From contig NZ_JAMHIV010000004.1 in NCBI RefSeq assembly GCF_023897065.1, forward strand, positions 234,380 through 298,379: a stretch of 64,000 bases of DNA, given 5' to 3'. The notes beneath the pieces were generated by a model, which worked only from the letters and a program-made list of their open reading frames with translations, was not told where the DNA came from and did no database searches. Made by a program: the position numbers and the translations under genes. This DNA is from Crossiella sp. SN42. Its GTDB lineage: Bacteria; Actinomycetota; Actinomycetes; Mycobacteriales; Pseudonocardiaceae. This document shows positions 15,599 through 23,961 of this stretch, in pieces. Positions within the stretch are counted from its first letter, which is position 1, and each line of letters starts with the position of its first letter.

Positions 15599-15805
15599 CT
15601 AGGGCTGCGGCGTGGAGGCGGCGGTGCGGGGCGGATTCGTCGAGGCGCACCGGCCACTCGGGCTGTGTGGCAGGTCGCAGCCGGCACCGCACTGCAGGCA
15701 CCACGCGGCCGGGCAGGCGGGGCTGGAGCAGTCGGAGGGAATCAGGTAGTCGCTGCAGCGGAACGCTTCGCCGCGGGGTGCTGGCGGATCAGCGGGTGAG
15801 GTGAT
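15599..15805 (-). CDS. small Cys-rich protein, start codon unclear
   Basis: The frame reads ITSPADPPAPRGEAFRCSDY with further Cys residues in CSSPAC and WCLQCGAGC: at least seven Cys in 30 residues, as in small zinc-binding proteins. There is no ATG, GTG or TTG in a good place. AGGAGT lies 5 nt before an ATC codon at 15805, which is the position expected for a start. Either ATC is used, or the start has been lost and the gene is decayed. Confidence 0.35.
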   Translation of the reverse strand: MTSPADPPAPRGEAFRCSDYLIPSDCSSPACPAAWCLQCGAGCDLPHSPSGRCASTNPPRTAASTPQP

Positions 15806-15860
15806 GGTCGACTCCTGGTGGCGCGGCCGCGGCCGTGGACGGTGGATCACGGAGAGGAGG

Positions 15861-15898
15861 GAGGGCCCCGGCCGAGAAGGGAGGCGGCCGGGGCCCTC
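15861..15898. terminator. perfect 14-bp hairpin
   Basis: GAGGGCCCCGGCCG (15861-15874) pairs with its complement at 15885-15898 around a 10-nt loop. It is 48 bp past the stop of the 15947-16696 gene and 56 bp before the ATC of the small Cys-rich frame. Confidence 0.65.
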
Positions 15899-15946
15899 GG
15901 GCAGGCGGCGGGTGGCGTCCGGGAGAACCGCCTGCCATTCGGGTGG

Positions 15947-16696
15947 TCAGGTGCGGTCGAGACCGCAGCCGTTGCAGACCCACACGGCGCCTGCCGCCTG
16001 GGGCGTCACGTCGTCTGGTGATGCCGAACAGTCCTCGGGCTGGGCAGCCGGCCACGTGTGATCGGCGATGTCGATGAACGGCACATGCGCTGCGACAGGC
16101 TCAGCGCAGGGACCATGCTGGCGCTCGGCCGGGTAGCACCGCAGGCTCAGGCCGAACCAGGCCAGGCAACGGGCGTAATGCACCGCAGAGTCGCGCTCGC
16201 AGGCATCGCTGCATTTCGTGTCAAGCTCGTGCACTGCGCCGACAGCAGCTCGCAGTTGCTCGATGAACAGTTCCACGGCCTGTAACCCCAGCGGGGTGAG
16301 CAGTTCGATGCGGAAGCGACCGCCACCCCTGGGAATCCATCCGAGGGTAGCGACGTCCGTGATGAGGCCACCGACGTGGAGGGCGTTGACAGACTCGCGC
16401 AGCTTCTCCACTGCCGCTGGGTCAGCTTCCTCGCTGGCGGTGCCGAAGGGCACGATGTCACCGTCGCGGCCGACGATGGCTGCCACCTTGTAGCGCTGCG
16501 CGGGATCGCCGGAGTAGATGTGCTGGACTTCGATCTCGGCGGCCTGGTCGCTGATGGCGAGAGCGTGCTGGGTGACCTGGACCAGTCGCGCCGGGTAGGT
16601 GCGATAGAGCAAGTGGTACAGCTGGTCGCGTCTGAGGTCGCCGTTGCTGTGGACTGCATCGTGGATTTCGTGATAGTCCGGCAAGAGGTCGTCCAT
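15947..16696 (-). CDS. hypothetical protein, 249 aa, C-terminal Cys motifs
   Basis: Start ATG 16696 after AGGAGTG. Not recognised. The N-terminal 90 residues are helical (MDDLLPDYHEIHDAVH). The middle is beta-rich with RYKVAAIVGRDGDIV and GRFRIELLTPLG. The C-terminal half has scattered Cys and His (CSDACERD, CNGCG at the end), suggesting a metal site. Part of the leftward series of the element. Confidence 0.55.
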   Translation of the reverse strand: MDDLLPDYHEIHDAVHSNGDLRRDQLYHLLYRTYPARLVQVTQHALAISDQAAEIEVQHIYSGDPAQRYKVAAIVGRDGDIVPFGTASEEADPAAVEKLRESVNALHVGGLITDVATLGWIPRGGGRFRIELLTPLGLQAVELFIEQLRAAVGAVHELDTKCSDACERDSAVHYARCLAWFGLSLRCYPAERQHGPCAEPVAAHVPFIDIADHTWPAAQPEDCSASPDDVTPQAAGAVWVCNGCGLDRT

Positions 16697-16781
16697 CTGC
16701 ACTCCTGTCACTGATACCGGTGGGATGAGGTGCACATCGCTGGGCGATGTGGTGCGGGCACAGCCGCAGCTTCGGTGTGGT

Positions 16782-16814
16782 GCCGGGCCGCTACCGGGAG
16801 GCTGGCGGCCCGGC
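16782..16814. repeat. 10-bp perfect hairpin upstream of the 16696 gene
   Basis: GCCGGGCCGC at 16782 pairs with GCGGCCCGGC at 16805, 13-nt loop. It lies 86 bp before the next start codon and 90 bp past the stop of the NADAR-SLOG gene. Confidence 0.55.
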
Positions 16815-16903
16815 TGTTCCGAGGACTCAGCGGTAGAGCCGACGAGTGCGCTACCGCGCACGTGGCAGATAGGTTCCGCGGCTGTGCTCGGTCGGCTAGT
16901 CCG

Positions 16904-17944
16904 CTACTGCGCGGATGCCTTGAGCAGGCGGGTGGTCCGCGTTTTCGGGTCCACGAGGACAATCGGCCGCTTGTGCCGGGCAGCCGAGACGATCGTTGCG
17001 GTGTTCTTGGATGGTGTGGCGGAGTCGAGCACGGCGATCAGGACGGAGCTGTCTCGCAGGAGCCATCGGCAGTGGGCTTGCACAGCCTCGGGGCTGTAGA
17101 CCGGGTTGAGCACACGTGTGTAGGCAGCGGACTGCACCGTGGCGTGATACAGCTGCCGGTCCTGGGCGTCCCAGGTTTGGGCCTTCTGCGGGTAGGCGGA
17201 GTAGAGCCACAGTGCGATGCCCTGGGACTGGGCTATCTCCGCCCACCACAGATCGCAGCCTGGGATGCCGCTGGTGATGGCCACGCGCAACCCGTGGTGG
17301 GTACGCAGCTTGTCAGTGATGCGCTGGAGTTCGGTGAGTACCCATGCGCGGTCCGGGGAGGTGATGCGGCCGGGCCGGGGGCCGATGCAGGTTGCGCGCT
17401 GCCACGACTGGTCCTCGCGGCCGCCAAGCTCGGCACGTAGCCCCATAAGCTGAGATCCGAAGAGGTTTCGTCCTGGTGTGCTGGCGTGTCCGGAGCATCG
17501 GCAGCATCCCCACAGCATCTGGTGGTGCTCGCCGCTGGCGATCAGGAGGGCGTTACCGGTGGTTCGCAGAAGTTCCCGCAACCGCTGATCTGTCAGCTTC
17601 GTGCGCAGGATCGCGCGCATGGCCAGGTGCTGCCCCGCCGTTGCCCAGTTGATGTCCAAGCCAGTATCGGCGATCCGTTCCTGGACAACCGATTCAGAGG
17701 TTGCGCTGAGGACCCAGTCGGCGAGGTGCTTGCCCTTGGCCCAGGCGATGGCCGGATCCGGCTCCTCTGCCAGCGCGGCCCGAAGGCGAGGGTTGCTGAA
17801 TCGGGACGCGGCGACCGCGGCACCCACGGAGAGATACCGCTGGCCTTGCCAGTTGAACGGTGCCTCAGCGAAAAGATCCAGTGGAGCCAGCGGCCCGGTG
17901 AGTCCGTCAACCAGGTCGAGTCGATCACCGTGGTGAACCAGCAT
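16904..17944 (-). CDS. NADAR (YbiA-like) plus SLOG-like fusion protein
   Basis: 346 aa from ATG 17944 (GGGAG upstream). Residues about 25-175 match the NADAR/YbiA N-glycosidase fold: NWQGQRYLSVGAAVAASRF, AWAKGKHL, AMRAILRTKLTDQRLRELL, then SGEHHQMLWGC and GRNLFGSQLMGLR. Residues about 196-346 look like a SLOG/DprA-like Rossmann domain: a strand LRVAITSGIPGCDLWWAEIA with an acidic residue after the Gly turn, ALWLYSAYPQK, and SSVLIAVLDSATPSKN. NADAR enzymes cleave N-glycosidic bonds, including ADP-ribose on guanine; SLOG domains bind nucleotides or ADP-ribose-like ligands. The fusion suggests sensing and removal of a nucleotide-derived mark. The NADAR domain is more certain than the SLOG. Directly downstream of ssb, with the large palindrome between. 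Confidence 0.75.
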   Translation of the reverse strand: MLVHHGDRLDLVDGLTGPLAPLDLFAEAPFNWQGQRYLSVGAAVAASRFSNPRLRAALAEEPDPAIAWAKGKHLADWVLSATSESVVQERIADTGLDINWATAGQHLAMRAILRTKLTDQRLRELLRTTGNALLIASGEHHQMLWGCCRCSGHASTPGRNLFGSQLMGLRAELGGREDQSWQRATCIGPRPGRITSPDRAWVLTELQRITDKLRTHHGLRVAITSGIPGCDLWWAEIAQSQGIALWLYSAYPQKAQTWDAQDRQLYHATVQSAAYTRVLNPVYSPEAVQAHCRWLLRDSSVLIAVLDSATPSKNTATIVSAARHKRPIVLVDPKTRTTRLLKASAQ

Positions 17945-17978
17945 CGTGAAACTCCCTAGCTCGTCGCACAGAGCCGGA

Positions 17979-18124
17979 CGCGGCGGCGTGTGCTGGGGTG
18001 TGGACGAGCGTGGGAGAAGCATGGCGGCGAGGGTGGGGTGGACTCGACGCGTAGTCGTCGGTCCACCCCACCCTCGCCGCCATGCTGTGCTGAGGGAGTT
18101 CACACCCCAGCACACGCCGCCGCG
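17979..18124. repeat. 146-bp palindrome with two perfect stem blocks
   Basis: The outer arms (17979-18002 with 18101-18124) pair over 24 bp without error and the inner arms (18020-18042 with 18062-18084) over 23 bp. Unpaired stretches of 17 and 16 nt lie between, with a 19-nt loop. It starts 35 bp upstream of the NADAR-SLOG start and ends 1 bp past the ssb stop. It is far longer than a terminator needs. Confidence 0.9.
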
Positions 18125-18125
18125 T

Positions 18126-18656
18126 TCAGAAGGGAGGCTCGACCGCCCCTGCCCCCACTGAGGCGAGTGCGGGCCGGGCAGGGCTGGCCATGGGCACCTC
18201 CCATGGGTCGGCCGCGACCGGGGGCATGTCCCACGGATTCTGTTCGGCCGGTGCCGCCGGGGTGTTGACCGGTGCGCCAGGGGGGTTGTCGGCGCTGTTG
18301 CGCGTCACCGTTGCCGAGGCGTAGCGCAGCGAGGGGCCGATCTCCTCGACCTCCAGCTCGATGACGGTGCGCTTTCCGCCTTCCTTCGCGTCGAAGGTGC
18401 GCTGGCGCAGCTTTCCCTGGGCGACCACGCGCATACCACTCTTCAAGGAGGAGGCGACGTTCTCCGCGGCGGCTCGCCAGATGCTGCACCGCATGAACAG
18501 TGCCTCGCCGTCCTTCCACTCGCCGGTCTGGCGGTCGAAGGTGCGGGGGTTGGAGGCGATGGTGAAGCTGGCCACAGGGATGCCGGACTGGGTGAAGCGC
18601 AGTTCCGGATCGGCCGTCAGATTGCCGATGATCGTGATGACAGTTTCGTTAGCCAT
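18126..18656 (-). CDS. ssb: single-stranded DNA-binding protein
   Basis: 176 aa from ATG 18656 after AGGAGAA. The OB fold is typical: [47 protein letters not shown] and [13 protein letters not shown] Pro/Ala-rich linker and a C-terminal tip ending VEPPF follow, the docking peptide for SSB partners. It coats single-stranded DNA; on a mobile element it would protect the incoming strand. Probably a second SSB besides a chromosomal one outside the window. The stop lies 1 bp from the large palindrome. Confidence 0.96.
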   Translation of the reverse strand: MANETVITIIGNLTADPELRFTQSGIPVASFTIASNPRTFDRQTGEWKDGEALFMRCSIWRAAAENVASSLKSGMRVVAQGKLRQRTFDAKEGGKRTVIELEVEEIGPSLRYASATVTRNSADNPPGAPVNTPAAPAEQNPWDMPPVAADPWEVPMASPARPALASVGAGAVEPPF

Positions 18657-19112
18657 GTGCGGTTCTCCTTCTCCGTAAGTGTCGCCGCGGGCATGGGGCG
18701 TCACGGCGTGTGGCGTGGCGTAGGTGTCGGAGTGGTGGTGCGGTGGAATCGCGCTGAGAGACCGGCCCAGAAAGCTGTCGGAGACCGCCACCGCGGGGCG
18801 GGACAGTCGCCTCTGTCCGCCAGGTTCTGGCTGGGACTGTCCACAGTGGTCATAGTGAGAGCTGGCATGGCCAGCCGACGTACGGAGGGGCCGCCGTCTG
18901 CGCTGGGCCGCTGCAGGCTCAACGCTGCTGCAGCCCACCTGGCCGCATTGGAAAACCTGAACCCTCCATGAAGGAGCGTCCAGGTTCCGGACTCCAGAAT
19001 GGAGTTCACATGTCAAGGGCCAGTCGGGTGTTCGGCCTGGGGGCGCGAAGGCGTAGGTGGCTCCCGGCGGTTTCATCCACCGGCGGGTTGCGGCTGGCCG
19101 GTGCTGAACACG
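18657..19112. other. non-coding region upstream of ssb
   Basis: No gene supported. Short stems are present at 18801-18818 (GGACAG/CTGTCC) and around 18990-19006 (ACTCCA-GAA-TGGAGT). The ssb promoter should lie here but no boxes stand out. Confidence 0.4.
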
Positions 19113-19144
19113 GATGGGCCTGGACGATCACGTCCAGGCCCATC
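19113..19144 (-). terminator. terminator hairpin after the DUF4326 gene
   Basis: Perfect 14-bp stem GATGGGCCTGGACG with its complement and a 4-nt loop, 18 bp past the stop at 19163. Confidence 0.8.
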
Positions 19145-19162
19145 TTGAGCTGACTGGCAGGA

Positions 19163-19489
19163 TCAGAACGGCGGCTCGGCACCGAATCCGCTGTCTGCCG
19201 GAGCCTGCCCCCTCGGGTCGTCCCTCGGCGCGCTCCTCGTTGCCAGTCGCGCAAGCACGTCGCCATGGCAAGCGTGTGGGGCACACCAGCATCCGAGCGT
19301 CTTGCCGGCGAGTTCACCGAGCGCGGCGATCAGCTGCGGCTGGTCAAGCAGCCACTGCTCGTAGCGTTCGATCACGTGCTCGCGAGTGCCGTCACGACCG
19401 ATCACGAATGGGTTGCCCCACTTCGACGGTCGGCCAATGTAGACGTCGTAACGTGAACGCTTGCAGTGAACTACCAACGGGTGCGCCAT
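19163..19489 (-). CDS. DUF4326 protein with an SSB-like C-terminal tip, 108 aa
   Basis: Start ATG 19489 after GAGGAG. Motifs of the DUF4326 family are clear: DVYIGRPSKWGNPFVIGRDG, REHVIERYEQWLL and the Cys/His segment GCWCAPHACHGDVLA. The biochemical role of the family is not established. A flexible tail of about 25 residues ends in GFGAEPPF, very like the SSB tip here (GAVEPPF) and the DEPPF tips of actinobacterial SSBs. This suggests that it docks on the same surfaces as SSB or competes with it. The upstream region is occupied by a transposase remnant, so its promoter may have been altered. Confidence 0.8.
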   Translation of the reverse strand: MAHPLVVHCKRSRYDVYIGRPSKWGNPFVIGRDGTREHVIERYEQWLLDQPQLIAALGELAGKTLGCWCAPHACHGDVLARLATRSAPRDDPRGQAPADSGFGAEPPF

Positions 19490-19502
19490 CTCGTGCTCCT
19501 CT

Positions 19503-19900
19503 ATTCTATCTCCGCGGCCGACCGCAACGACCACCTGGAACTGGAGGCTCTGGTCGATGCCGTCGCGCCGGTCAAGGGACCTGCCGGGTGGCCCCGTCGC
19601 CCGCCTCGCACGCTGCACGCGGACAAGGGCTATGACCACCCGGCCTGCCGGAAACTGCTGCGCAAGCGGGATGTCCTCACCCGGATCGCCCGCAGGGGCA
19701 TCGAGTCGGCCACCCGGCTGGGGCGCCATCGTTACGTCGTGGAATGCACCCTGGAGTGGGTTTCGCGGTTCCGTCGGCTGGCACGCCGCTACGAGCGCAA
19801 GGCCGCCCACTTCACGGCATTCCTCCGGCTCGCCTGCGCGGTGATCTGCTATCGCCGAGCCGTCAAGCTGGACCTGATGATCCACACCAACCTCAAATGA
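19503..19900 (+). pseudogene. IS5-family transposase, 3' fragment
   Basis: The frame carries LHADKGYDHPACRKLL, which holds the second catalytic Asp of the DDE domain, and RYVVECTLEWVSRFRRLARR, which holds the Glu. The N-terminal half and first Asp are missing. It is wedged between the DU4326-family gene start (19489) and the 3' end of the diguanylate cyclase gene, whose last codons overlap it. Confidence 0.75.
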
Positions 19901-20570
19901 GATGTGGTCTAAGCCGATGTTCTGTGAACACAGCGGCGGTCTGCTCTCCCGAGCGGCACAGTTCTTTCGCCTCATGCAAGGCGGAGTTGGCTGTGAACAT
20001 CAGGCACCTCAGGCCTTGCCGAGGGCGCTGCCCCTCGAGGAGATGGCTGGCCGAATCGGTGTGGGCCACTCCGAAAGCGGCGCTGGCGACACGGACACCG
20101 TCGATGCCGGGCACTCGGTTGGTGAACTCGACCTCGAACTGTGCGACCGCGCGCCGAACCCGCATGTGCTGCGCCGAGGGCACATTGATCAGAGCGATGA
20201 ACTCATCGCCGCCCAGGCGCCCCCACGCCGGGGTGCCGAACTCGTGGGCAAAGGTGATGGTCGCCGCCTGGGCGAACGCACTGATGAGATCGTCTCCGGC
20301 CTGGTAGCCATAGCGATCGTTGATCCACTTCAGCCGGTTCAGGTCCGCAATCACCAGCACCGGATCGGCCATCGTCGGCAGCTGCGCCACAGCCTGCCTG
20401 AGCCAGAGTCTCCTGCCCGGTAGCCCGGTGAGTTCGTCATGCTCGGCGTGATGAAGCTGATGCCGAAGTGCCGATACTGCTCGCTGCTCTTCAGCCAGAC
20501 GGCAAGACAAAGCGGCGCACAAAAGGATCAAGACTCCCAGGAGAACGACAACCGCGACTAGAACAGGCAT
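19893..20570 (-). CDS. membrane-anchored GGDEF protein (putative diguanylate cyclase)
   Basis: 225 aa from ATG 20570 (CAGGAG upstream). Residues 2-22 form one membrane helix. The GGDEF domain starts at DELTGLPGRR (45-54) and has an intact GGDEF active site at 120-124 with FGVAH further on. Such domains make cyclic di-GMP from two GTP. No RxxD inhibitory site precedes the motif and there is no EAL domain. The C-terminal codons run into the flank of a transposase remnant, so the very end may be altered, but the catalytic domain looks complete. Presence on a mobile element is unusual. Confidence 0.85.
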   Translation of the reverse strand: MPVLVAVVVLLGVLILLCAALSCRLAEEQRAVSALRHQLHHAEHDELTGLPGRRLWLRQAVAQLPTMADPVLVIADLNRLKWINDRYGYQAGDDLISAFAQAATITFAHEFGTPAWGRLGGDEFIALINVPSAQHMRVRRAVAQFEVEFTNRVPGIDGVRVASAAFGVAHTDSASHLLEGQRPRQGLRCLMFTANSALHEAKELCRSGEQTAAVFTEHRLRPHLI

Positions 20571-20619
20571 GACCGCTCCTGTGGCTCGCACCGAGCGTGT
20601 CCCTAGCTCCTCCTGCAGG

Positions 20620-20814
20620 GCTGGTGCCGTGCTGGATGGGGAGCAGGGCCGCGTGGACGGGCCTGCGCAGCCCTCGGGCGCCCTCCCCTGTCAAGGCGCG
20701 CTAGGTCGGCGACCGCAGCATGGGCTGGTCCTGGCGCGCCTTGACAGGGAAGGGTGCTCGCGGGCCGCATCGGCTCGCCGCCGCGCGGGCCTGTGCATCC
20801 GGCACGGCAGCAGC
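20620..20814. repeat. long mismatched inverted repeat upstream of the GGDEF gene
   Basis: Arms of 82 nt (20620-20701) and 81 nt (20734-20814) around a 32-nt loop. The inner 16 bp are perfect (CCCTGTCAAGGCGCGC with its complement) and most outer positions still pair, e.g. GTGCCGTGCTGGATG with GTGCCGTGCCGGATG. It lies 50 bp upstream of the start at 20570. Confidence 0.75.
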
Positions 20815-20904
20815 ACAAAGCCAGATCCCACTTCGACGCCACGAATGCAGCCCGGCAAACCTTGCACCCTCCCAACAGCTGCGAAGCACCTCGGCGCTTC
20901 ACCA

Positions 20905-21105
20905 CTACAGCCAGGGCGCACAGCGCGTAAGCTCGTGAACCTGCTGCGGCCCGGACCTTCGGAGCAAGATCAAGTTCAGGCACTCATTCATCAGCCAGGC
21001 GACACAGCCCTTGAGCACCACAGTGTTTGTCGGTTGATCGTGGCCCCAGCTGTCCAGGTTCGTCTGGCTCCAGCGGCTGCTCGCGGCGCGGGCCTCATCC
21101 CGCAC
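20905..21105 (-). CDS. small hypothetical protein, 66 aa
   Basis: GTG at 21105. The product is helical with an amphipathic pattern (VRDEARAASSRWSQTNLDS, then CVAWLMNECLNLILL). The same frame is coding-like for about 20 further codons upstream, without a start. Not recognised. It precedes the long inverted repeat and the GGDEF gene on the same strand. Confidence 0.35.
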   Translation of the reverse strand: MRDEARAASSRWSQTNLDSWGHDQPTNTVVLKGCVAWLMNECLNLILLRRSGPQQVHELTRCAPWL

Positions 21106-21327
21106 CAGGCGGGTAGCATCCGGTGAGTGTGGGACCCACTCTGGTCTGGAGGATCCTCGTCACTTCGGCCGGACCGGACGTCAGGCAACGAGCCGCAGCG
21201 GAGAGGTTCGTCGCGCCGGGTGTTCACGAGCTCGCCACCGACAGGGCTGTGTCCGTGAGCAGCCGGCCTTCCCCTGTCTGGATCCGATGAGGATTCCCGC
21301 TGGAGTCCCGGCGGTAGAGTGATCGCC

Positions 21328-21498
21328 ATGGCATCGCACTCAACAGAGTCTGGAAGGGTGTGGCTGTGGGGAGCGCACAAGATTCCGACCTGCCGCCAGT
21401 GCATGAACGCCATCCTCGTGGAGGGCGGCCAGTGGATATGCCTCTGGTGTTGCTATGAGGAACCGATTCCCGAGGCTTCGACGGTGCATCAGGCCTAA
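21328..21498 (+). CDS. small zinc-ribbon protein, 56 aa
   Basis: ATG 21328 opens a 56-codon frame with CRQC and, 17 residues later, CLWCC: a four-Cys zinc ribbon of the kind found in many small mobile-element proteins. It ends with a short acidic tail. The ribosome binding site is weak (TAGAGTGA). One of few rightward genes in the element. Confidence 0.45.
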   Translation: MASHSTESGRVWLWGAHKIPTCRQCMNAILVEGGQWICLWCCYEEPIPEASTVHQA

Positions 21499-21836
21499 TC
21501 CGGGAGACGACGTCAGCTCTGCTGGCCGAGATCACCTCCTGGCCTCTCCAGCTGATGATCAATCGAGCAGACGTTGCTGTGTGGCGCGCAGCCGGTCGGA
21601 GGTTGTGGCGTTGGTTTGGGCAAACCAATCGCGGCCAGCTTCCTTCGCGGTCTGAGGTGATCGCGCCGCTGAGGATAGGCCTTCGACTCGTCCGGAGATC
21701 GAGCGGCCGTAGTACTGTCGGCGCGGTTTTCGTGTGATGTCTACGTCTGCGCTGAGCAGAGGAATGGACGACGGAGTAGCCGCTGCGGCAAGTTTTGCCA
21801 ATATATGGTAAGGCTGGTTGCCTGTGCGTTTAGTGG

Positions 21837-21881
21837 GTGAAGTCAGGGAGCCTCAAGAAAGTTCCGACCCCCTGACTTCAC
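21837..21881 (-). terminator. 12-bp hairpin after the prim-pol gene
   Basis: GTGAAGTCAGGG pairs with CCCTGACTTCAC around a 21-nt loop, 93 bp past the stop at 21974. The rest of 21499-21973 holds no supported gene. An AT-rich stretch CCAATATATGG (about 21798) stands out in otherwise GC-rich DNA. Confidence 0.55.
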
Positions 21882-21973
21882 GACCAGCAAGGGCTGCGGA
21901 TATTGAGCAACGTGGCCGCCGGCTCCAGTGAGAGCAATACTGGTTCGCCGGCTGACGCGTCATGATCTAGCTG

Positions 21974-22969
21974 TCAGGTTCGGGGTTGCCTTGATTGGTT
22001 GCGTCGCACAATGGGGGCCAGTGCCCGGCGCCCGTACTTGATACCGTCACGGATGGCGGCGAACGTCTCATCACCTGTCAGCGGTTCACGATCCCGTTGG
22101 TTGATCAAGGATACGGCTTCGTCAAGCGCATCCCAGATTGTCTGGTCAGAGATTTCCGACCTGCGAGCCATCGCTCGAGCGGACTTCAGCAGGGTTATTC
22201 GCCGTGCGCCTGGGCGAGCATTCAATAGCGCGGTGACCTCTCCGGAGATGACAGCTTGCAGGTAAGCAGACGGTCTACGAATGGGCTTCCGGTGCGCATT
22301 TTCCCGCCGGATAGGTGGAGACGGCTTGAGACGGTCGTATATCCATTCCGGCAGAAGCAGTAGTTCCTCTGTGCCAACAGGGCCTCGGTACTCGCCCGTG
22401 GGAAGTAGAGAGCCTGCCGCGACGACGTAGCCGCCACGGCCGCGCAGGTCGATCGAGGGCCCCAATTTGCTCGTGGAGTTCGAGAGCACGCGCCCGCAGT
22501 CGAGGCGCAAATAGAGGTGGACGCCGCCGGGGGTGTCAACCCAGAATGTGCGGGTGGGGTCCGCGCGATTGACAGCGAGTAGCCTGAGGGTGTCTAGGCC
22601 ATGTCTGGCTCCTGAGTTTGGCCTGTAGCGGCCGTGGCGCGTTGGGTCATCCAGGTCCAGCACAACCAGGTCTCCGCTGGTGCCGAGCACGGGGCGCCCG
22701 GTGGCGATGCCGATGTTGTAGGGGCGATTATCCCACCATCGATGGATTTGAGTGGTGTCGGCGGTAGCATTCTCTTGCCATTTCGCAAACTGTGGCACCT
22801 TCGTGCCCGGCTTCAAGGGGAACACGCTGAAGCCGCGGCGAGCGGCCGCCATTGCGGCCTGCCGCAAGTTTTCGCGTTGCCCGGATAGGTATCTCCAAGA
22901 AAATGACCTGGACAATTCAGCGGTGACGACGGGAGCCCTCCCCTGCTTCTTGGGAAGCGAGTTCGCCAC
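21974..22969 (-). CDS. bifunctional primase/polymerase (prim-pol) domain protein
   Basis: The 331-aa frame (GTG 22969) matches the N-terminal prim-pol domain of plasmid and phage replication proteins: RGFSVFPLKPGTKVP, NIGIATG, the metal-binding VLDLDDP (Asp105/107), GGVHLYLRL (His150) and IDLRGRGGYVVAAGS (Asp173). It makes primers or copies DNA and is a candidate for replication of the element. A start at ATG 22852 (MAAARRGFSV) is equally possible and avoids overlap with the next gene. No helicase domain is attached. The DNA is less GC-rich than its neighbours, which suggests separate origin. Confidence 0.9.
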   Translation of the reverse strand: MANSLPKKQGRAPVVTAELSRSFSWRYLSGQRENLRQAAMAAARRGFSVFPLKPGTKVPQFAKWQENATADTTQIHRWWDNRPYNIGIATGRPVLGTSGDLVVLDLDDPTRHGRYRPNSGARHGLDTLRLLAVNRADPTRTFWVDTPGGVHLYLRLDCGRVLSNSTSKLGPSIDLRGRGGYVVAAGSLLPTGEYRGPVGTEELLLLPEWIYDRLKPSPPIRRENAHRKPIRRPSAYLQAVISGEVTALLNARPGARRITLLKSARAMARRSEISDQTIWDALDEAVSLINQRDREPLTGDETFAAIRDGIKYGRRALAPIVRRNQSRQPRT

Positions 22970-23345
22970 TTATCTGAACGGGCGACACGCTCTGGTGTTC
23001 ACAATGGCAGTCAGATGTAGGTCCGGCGACAGGATCAATGATCCGGCAGGCAGCATCGAGGAGCTCTTGAGCTACTTTTCTGAGTTCAAATAGGGGTTTC
23101 TCCTGGTCTTCGACAGAGAAACTGTCTCCCCACCCCGACGCACGATCGTGCCACTGAATAGCGGGAACCTGGACAAGTTCAGTCCAGTGCCCGCACAGAG
23201 TGAGCAGCCTGGCCACGGCAAGCGAGCGGATAATGTGAGGTTCGCGTTTCACCGATATTTGAAGCGAGCGGTTGCGGAACTGGAAGTACTGAATCAGATG
23301 ATACGTTCCCTCCGCAGTATTGTTCTGAAATTCACGCAGAAACAA
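22917..23345 (-). CDS. hypothetical protein, 142 aa
   Basis: TTG 23345 lies 9 bp past the stop of the upstream gene and has GAAGGT before it. The product is basic (FLREFQNNTAEGTYHLIQYF at the N-terminus) and unrecognised. Its 3' end overlaps the first codons of the prim-pol frame by 53 nt, or not at all if prim-pol starts at 22852. The base composition is like that of the prim-pol gene, so they may have come together. Confidence 0.4.
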   Translation of the reverse strand: MFLREFQNNTAEGTYHLIQYFQFRNRSLQISVKREPHIIRSLAVARLLTLCGHWTELVQVPAIQWHDRASGWGDSFSVEDQEKPLFELRKVAQELLDAACRIIDPVAGPTSDCHCEHQSVSPVQISGELASQEAGEGSRRHR

Positions 23346-23354
23346 GGATGACCT

Positions 23355-23831
23355 TCAGGAGTTGCAAGGAGGTGGCGGATCAGGGAAGCCTGGATGCCCT
23401 GGTAGGTCGGGGCTGGTCTGGGCCGGCAGGACTGTAGGCGGGGCTGCGATCACGCGGTGTTGGTGACCGTCAGGTGGAGATGTCACTTCCCATGATTCGG
23501 CTGGATCGAGGATCCAGCCGTGACGTATGAGGCATGCAGCTACATTGCTGCGTGTTATCCCGGAGCCGTAGGAGACCACCAGGTTGCCGTCCGGACAGTA
23601 GATCCAGGCGGTTTTTGTGGGTTGGTCAATAACCACGGTGTGCACGGCGTGGTTGCAGGTTTCCATGGCGGGTTTGAGGCAGCGTTGCACAGCGGCCTTC
23701 CCACGAGGAGGCGGAAGTTGGATCATTGCTGGGGGATGTCCTGCGGTTGAGCACCCTGAGGCCCTCTCCGCCACGGCAGGCGGACTGCGTTGCAGAACGG
23801 CCACTTGCGCGCTGAGGTGGCGGCGTGCCAT
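23355..23831 (-). CDS. hypothetical protein, about 158 aa
   Basis: The start is uncertain (Met codons at 23915, 23831 and 23726 are in frame). The best-folded part is central: HTVVIDQPTKTAWIYCPDG, LVVSYGSGITRSNVAACL and RHGWILDPAESWEV, with alternating beta strands and a short helix. A Pro-rich tail follows. Not recognised. It lies between the ParB-like gene and the prim-pol group on the same strand. Confidence 0.45.
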   Translation of the reverse strand: MARRHLSAQVAVLQRSPPAVAERASGCSTAGHPPAMIQLPPPRGKAAVQRCLKPAMETCNHAVHTVVIDQPTKTAWIYCPDGNLVVSYGSGITRSNVAACLIRHGWILDPAESWEVTSPPDGHQHRVIAAPPTVLPAQTSPDLPGHPGFPDPPPPCNS

Positions 23832-23961
23832 GACGAGCTGGCGCCAGACAACCCGCTGTGTCCGAGCAGAGCCGCGGCGTTCGAGCCCGGAGGTGCAGGC
23901 CGCGTGGCCGTTCATTCTGCAGCGGCGGAGAGGGACTCGGCGGGGTCAGGGACTGGCCGAG

